A DNA stretch of 64,000 bases, from the NCBI GenBank assembly GCA_965204245.1, contig CBDBED010000013.1:124001-188000 (forward strand), read 5' to 3'. The translations under genes were made by a program, and so were the position numbers. The notes beneath the pieces are model-generated. The model was given only the letters and a program-made list of their open reading frames with translations, searched no databases and was not told where the DNA came from. Source of the stretch: JAAXIE01 sp965204245. Its GTDB lineage: Bacteria > Chloroflexota > Dehalococcoidia > Lucifugimonadales > JAAXIE01. This document shows, in pieces, positions 60,743 through 64,000 of this stretch. Each line of letters opens with the position of its first letter. Within the stretch, counting starts at the first letter, position 1.

Positions 60743-61952
60743 CCCGGCTACCCAACAACAGGAACGGGAAGAGCTGATCAGCGGTAGCGAGGCCATCGCC
60801 ATCGCCTGCTCCATGGCAGACGTCGATACTATCACCGCTTATCCGATACGGCCCTATGACACGGTGATGCAATATGTGTCGAAGCTCATCGCCGAAGGCG
60901 AGTTCGATTGCGAGTTCATCGTGGCGGAAAGCGAGCACTCGCAGTTTGAGATCGTGAAGCATGCAAGCTCGGTGGGTGCCCGCACTTTCGTGGGCTCCAG
61001 CGGTGTGGGCTGGTTCTATGCCTTTGAGGCCATCACGGTGACGGCTGGACTGCGCTTGCCGGTGGTGGCGATGGTGGGGAACCGGGCTCTTGACGACCCG
61101 GGCGCTTTCGGCACCGAACATAACGATGCGCTGGCAGTGCGCGATCTGGGCTGGCTGCTGAACTGGGTGGCGACGCCCCAGGAGGCGTACGACACCTGCA
61201 TGATGGCTTGGCGGATTGCGGAGGACTCACGGGTGTTCCTGCCCTGCGCGATCAGTTGCGACGGGGCGTTCCTGACGCACTCGCAGTCGCTGGTGAAGGT
61301 GCCGCCTCAGCACATGGTGGACGAGTTCCTGCCGATGTACAACCGGGGCAACTTGGTGCTGCACCCGGACAATCCGATCACCGTGGCCCCTCAGGTGAAC
61401 GAGGACTGGCTGATGGAGATGCGGAAGCAGACGGATGAGGCGATGAAGCGGGCCAAGGGCGTTGTGCAGGAGACGCATGAGGAGTTCAGGCGAATCTTCG
61501 GCCGGGGCACCGAGTCTCCTTGGTTTGAGGAATACATGACCGACGATGCCGAGATATGCTTCATCGGCTTGGGGACGATGTCCCTGCCGTTGCGGGTGGC
61601 TGTACGGCGGGCCCGCGACAGGGGTATCAAAATGGGCTTCATCCGTCTAAAATGGTTCCGACCGTTCGCGACGGAGGAGGTCAGGGAGGCCTTGTCCCGG
61701 TTCCAGGCAGTGGCGGTAATCGACAGGGACTACTCCTATGGCTCCCCTGGAAACGGCGGAGTGCTGTTCAACGAGGTGCGGTCGGCGCTCTACCCGCTGG
61801 AGAAGAGGCCAATGCTGTTCCCCTTCATCTGCGGACTGGGCGGACGGGAGATACACCAGGGCGACGTTGTTGAGATGATCGACCGTGTGCAAGAGGGGCT
61901 GGCCAGTGGCAAAATGGACCAGCAGACCGAGTGGATAGGCGTAAGGAGGTAA
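60732..61952 (+). CDS. 2-oxoacid:ferredoxin oxidoreductase alpha subunit, YPIRP type (oxalate oxidoreductase-like)
   Basis: 406 residues from GTG 60732, which overlaps the gamma-delta stop by 11 bases and follows GGAGGAGG. The pyrimidine-binding domain has GSEAIAIACSMADVDTITAY then PIRPYDTVMQYVSKL. The YPITP motif typical of pyruvate:ferredoxin oxidoreductase is YPIRP here, as reported for Moorella oxalate oxidoreductase, where the Arg contacts oxalate. Later blocks: VGARTFVGSSGVGWFYAFEA, MVGNRALDDPGAFGTEHNDA, FIGLGTMSLPLRVAVRRA and DRDYSYGSPGNGG. Oxalate is the favoured but unproven substrate. Confidence 0.87.
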   Translation: MTTSPATQQQEREELISGSEAIAIACSMADVDTITAYPIRPYDTVMQYVSKLIAEGEFDCEFIVAESEHSQFEIVKHASSVGARTFVGSSGVGWFYAFEAITVTAGLRLPVVAMVGNRALDDPGAFGTEHNDALAVRDLGWLLNWVATPQEAYDTCMMAWRIAEDSRVFLPCAISCDGAFLTHSQSLVKVPPQHMVDEFLPMYNRGNLVLHPDNPITVAPQVNEDWLMEMRKQTDEAMKRAKGVVQETHEEFRRIFGRGTESPWFEEYMTDDAEICFIGLGTMSLPLRVAVRRARDRGIKMGFIRLKWFRPFATEEVREALSRFQAVAVIDRDYSYGSPGNGGVLFNEVRSALYPLEKRPMLFPFICGLGGREIHQGDVVEMIDRVQEGLASGKMDQQTEWIGVRR

Positions 61953-61955
61953 GTG

Positions 61956-62945
61956 ATGACGACAATGGTTGAGCTGCCCCAAGTCAAAGGGGTAAAGAAT
62001 ATCCCCGTCCAAGAGTTGTTCACTTCGGGGCACCGCACGTGCCAAGGGTGTGAGTCGGCTCTCTCCATGCGCCTCATGATCAAGGCCGCGGGGCCCCGGA
62101 GCATCGTGGTGGGAAGCACGGGCTGCATGTATGTGGCCAACACCACCTATTACAGCACCCCTTGGGTTGTGCCATGGATGCACACGCAGTTGGGCTCTTC
62201 GGGTTCCGCTGCCACTGGGACTGCCGCCGGTCTGCGCGCCCTGATGCGCAAGGGGAAGATCAAGGACGAGCCCATCAACGTCATCGCGTTCTGTGGCGAC
62301 GGTGGCGGAGTGGACATGGGGCTGTCGGCTCTTTCGGCTGCGCTTACGACCGACTACAACATGATGATCCTCCTGTATGACAACGAGTCCTATGCCAACA
62401 CGGACATCCAGGTATCGGGCAGTTCTCCGTGGGGGGCCAACTCCACCTTCAGCCCGCCGGGCAAGTCGAAGCACATCATGAACCGGCGCTGGAAGAAGAA
62501 CACCGCTCCTATGCTGGCTGCGGGACATCCGGACTGCCGTTACGTGGCAACCTCCTGTGGCTCTTACGGGCTGGACATGACCAACAAGATCAGGCGGGCC
62601 CTGACCATTGGCGGGCCAACCTTCGTCCACAGCATTGATCCCTGTCCCAAGGGCTGGGACTATGACCCCAAGTACTCCCATGAGTTGGGCATGCTCTCGA
62701 TCGAGACCGGACTCTGGGTGCTGTATGAGATCATCGACGGCGAGCTCATCCTCAATGGTCCTTCGCGGGCCATTTCCAAGGGGATGAAGAAGCGCAGGCC
62801 GGTGCGCGAGTATCTGGAACGCCAAGGCCGGTTCGCCCACTTCACGGATGAGGACCATAAGTACTTCCAGGACAAGGTGGACCAGAGCTGGGAAGAGTGG
62901 TACCTGCCGGGTGTCATTCCCGTCCACCCCAAGCTGGACGACTAG
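61956..62945 (+). CDS. 2-oxoacid:ferredoxin oxidoreductase beta subunit (TPP-binding)
   Basis: 329 residues from ATG 61956, five bases after AAGGAGGT; GTG 61953 is too close to it. The proximal cluster Cys are in SGHRTCQGCESALSMRLM and GSTGCMYVANTTYY, and later in VHSIDPCPKGW. The TPP motif is VIAFCGDGGGVDMGLSALSA with LLYDNESYANTD. It completes a three-gene alpha/beta/gamma-delta enzyme that would decarboxylate a 2-oxoacid, or cleave oxalate, and reduce ferredoxin. A strong terminator follows. Confidence 0.9.
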   Translation: MTTMVELPQVKGVKNIPVQELFTSGHRTCQGCESALSMRLMIKAAGPRSIVVGSTGCMYVANTTYYSTPWVVPWMHTQLGSSGSAATGTAAGLRALMRKGKIKDEPINVIAFCGDGGGVDMGLSALSAALTTDYNMMILLYDNESYANTDIQVSGSSPWGANSTFSPPGKSKHIMNRRWKKNTAPMLAAGHPDCRYVATSCGSYGLDMTNKIRRALTIGGPTFVHSIDPCPKGWDYDPKYSHELGMLSIETGLWVLYEIIDGELILNGPSRAISKGMKKRRPVREYLERQGRFAHFTDEDHKYFQDKVDQSWEEWYLPGVIPVHPKLDD

Positions 62946-62982
62946 CCTTCACTCCAAACTGCTCAAGGTTTGGGTACAATTG

Positions 62983-63018
62983 CGGGGTCCCTGAATTAAC
63001 AGGGGCCCCGTTCTTTTT
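62983..63018 (+). terminator. Rho-independent terminator of the oxidoreductase operon
   Basis: CGGGGTCCCTG, loop AATTAA, CAGGGGCCCCG (one G-T pair), then TTCTTTTT. 38 bp after the beta-subunit stop. Confidence 0.9.
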
Positions 63019-63080
63019 CGCTTGCTAGTTGCAACGCTTACAAGAGGGAAGCCGTATCCTAGACAAGGAGCCGACATAAC

Positions 63081-64000
63081 ATGGCGGATATTCCTCCTGC
63101 CCCGACCTTCAAGGATGTGCTGGCGGCGCGTCGCCGTATTGCTTCTCATGTGCCGCGCACCCCGCTGCACCACTATCCGGCTCTCAGCAAGCTGCTGGGC
63201 TTCGAGGTGCGTCTGAAGCATGAGAACCATCATGCCTTGGGGGCGTTCAAGGTGAGGGGTGGGATGAATCTGCTGTCGCAGTTAAGCGACGAGGAGCGGG
63301 GGCGCGGGTTGGTAACTGCTTCGAGCGGGAACCATGGGCAGTCCATCGCGTATGCGTGCTCCATGTTTGGGGCACGGGCGGTGATTTGTCTCCCAGAGGG
63401 GGCGAATCCCCTGAAGGTTGAGTCCATGCGCAATTTGGGGGCGGAGGTCGTGTTTCACGGGAGTGAATTCGACGAGGCGCGGGCACATTCGGAGAGGTTG
63501 GCGCGGGAAGAAGGCTACCTGTATGTGCATCCTGCAAACGAACCGCGGTTGATCGCAGGAGTAGCTACGACCAGCTTGGAAATCATTGAGGACTTCCCTG
63601 AGGTGGATGTCATATTGGTGCCGCTTGGTGGTGGCAGCGGGGCATCGGGGGCGTGCATCGTGAGGAGCGCCATCGCGCCAGAGGTGCAGGTCATCGCAGT
63701 CCAGTCAGCCCAAGCGCCTGCGGGGTACATGTCTTGGAAGGAGCGGCGAATCGTGGAGTCGCCTATGAGGACCCGAGCGGAAGGGTTGGCCACGGCGACT
63801 GCCTATGAGCTAACGCAGTCCATCCTGTGGGAAATGCTGGACGACTTCATCCTTGTGAGTGATGACGAGATTGATGAAGCAATCAGAGTGCTGCTGGACA
63901 AGGCGCATACTCTTGCGGAGGGCGCAGGTGCGGCAGCGACGGCCGGGGCAATCAAGCTGGCTGAGCATTTGCAAGGGAAACGGGTGGCCATCATCGTTTC
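63081..64000 (+). CDS. Threonine/serine dehydratase-like PLP enzyme, 3' end outside window
   Basis: 306 codons to the edge from ATG 63081 (AAGGAG upstream). PLP enzyme fold II: the PLP-Lys block HHALGAFKVRGGMNLLSQL near residue 57, SSGNHGQSIAYACSMFGA, IAGVATTSLEIIEDFP and the phosphate loop VILVPLGGGSGASGACI. The C-terminus DDFILVSDDEIDEAIRVLL is catabolic-dehydratase-like, and AEGAGAAATAGAI precedes the cut. Threonine to 2-oxobutyrate and ammonia is the likely reaction; related hydroxyaspartate or phenylserine dehydratases cannot be excluded. Confidence 0.87.
   Translation, partial: MADIPPAPTFKDVLAARRRIASHVPRTPLHHYPALSKLLGFEVRLKHENHHALGAFKVRGGMNLLSQLSDEERGRGLVTASSGNHGQSIAYACSMFGARAVICLPEGANPLKVESMRNLGAEVVFHGSEFDEARAHSERLAREEGYLYVHPANEPRLIAGVATTSLEIIEDFPEVDVILVPLGGGSGASGACIVRSAIAPEVQVIAVQSAQAPAGYMSWKERRIVESPMRTRAEGLATATAYELTQSILWEMLDDFILVSDDEIDEAIRVLLDKAHTLAEGAGAAATAGAIKLAEHLQGKRVAIIV

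Overview
The window reads as a chromosomal piece of an uncultured, probably marine or soil heterotrophic bacterium. My best guess is a Chloroflexota of the SAR202/Dehalococcoidia kind. This is an inference from gene content (several luciferase-like flavin monooxygenases, Rieske oxygenases, VOC proteins, CoxM/CoxS-type flavoproteins, a CaiB-type CoA-transferase, amidohydrolase paralogues) and from many short GC-rich palindromic repeats. No rRNA, tRNA, CRISPR array or intact transposase was seen.

Layout. 0-6.9 kb: a fused EtfB-EtfA translationally coupled to nicotinate phosphoribosyltransferase, a phosphatase-like protein, an 11/22-residue-repeat protein, a BrkB-type membrane protein and a PIN-domain pair. 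7-21.6 kb: PIG-L deacetylase, flavin monooxygenase, helicase IV, M20 peptidase, two paralogous ACMSD-type amidohydrolases, a membrane-anchored hydrolase whose 3' end runs into an 18-copy array of about 80 bp, a PAP2 phosphatase, and a gene-poor stretch with repeats that look like an insertion-sequence scar. 21.7-36 kb: acetyl-CoA synthetase, flavin monooxygenase, a gamma-glutamyltransferase-family enzyme divergent from an MBL-DUF2877-FdrA operon, a Rieske oxygenase, TypA, acyl-CoA dehydrogenase and DUF1116. 36-50 kb: tandem VOC genes, a CoxG-CoxM-CoxS set without CoxL, a TPP enzyme, a dehydrogenase-aldolase-small protein trio, LigB and Rieske aromatic genes, SDR and beta-propellers. 50-64 kb: a redox pair with a candidate selenoprotein, carboxymuconolactone decarboxylase family protein, TenA, dCTP deaminase-like protein, PrpD and CaiB genes, a repeat-rich gap, a GntR regulator with a clear operator, a three-gene 2-oxoacid:ferredoxin oxidoreductase and a threonine dehydratase cut by the window edge.

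Two themes stand out. First, DUF2877, FdrA and DUF1116 proteins (the AllH/AllF/AllG set of oxamate carbamoyltransferase), a cytosolic gamma-glutamyltransferase-family enzyme (the family of oxamate amidohydrolase HpxW) and an oxidoreductase with the YPIRP motif and gamma-delta fusion of oxalate oxidoreductase together suggest an oxalurate to oxamate to oxalate to CO2 route. Second, a 71-codon glutaredoxin-like gene carries TGA where the catalytic cysteine should be, followed by a good hairpin, and lies just upstream of a thioredoxin-fold gene.

Several genes between 18 and 33 kb, and one at 51 kb, carry single-base frameshifts, mostly in short homopolymers. These may be assembly errors. The + strand is C-rich left of about 24.8 kb and G-rich right of it, whichever way the genes point.
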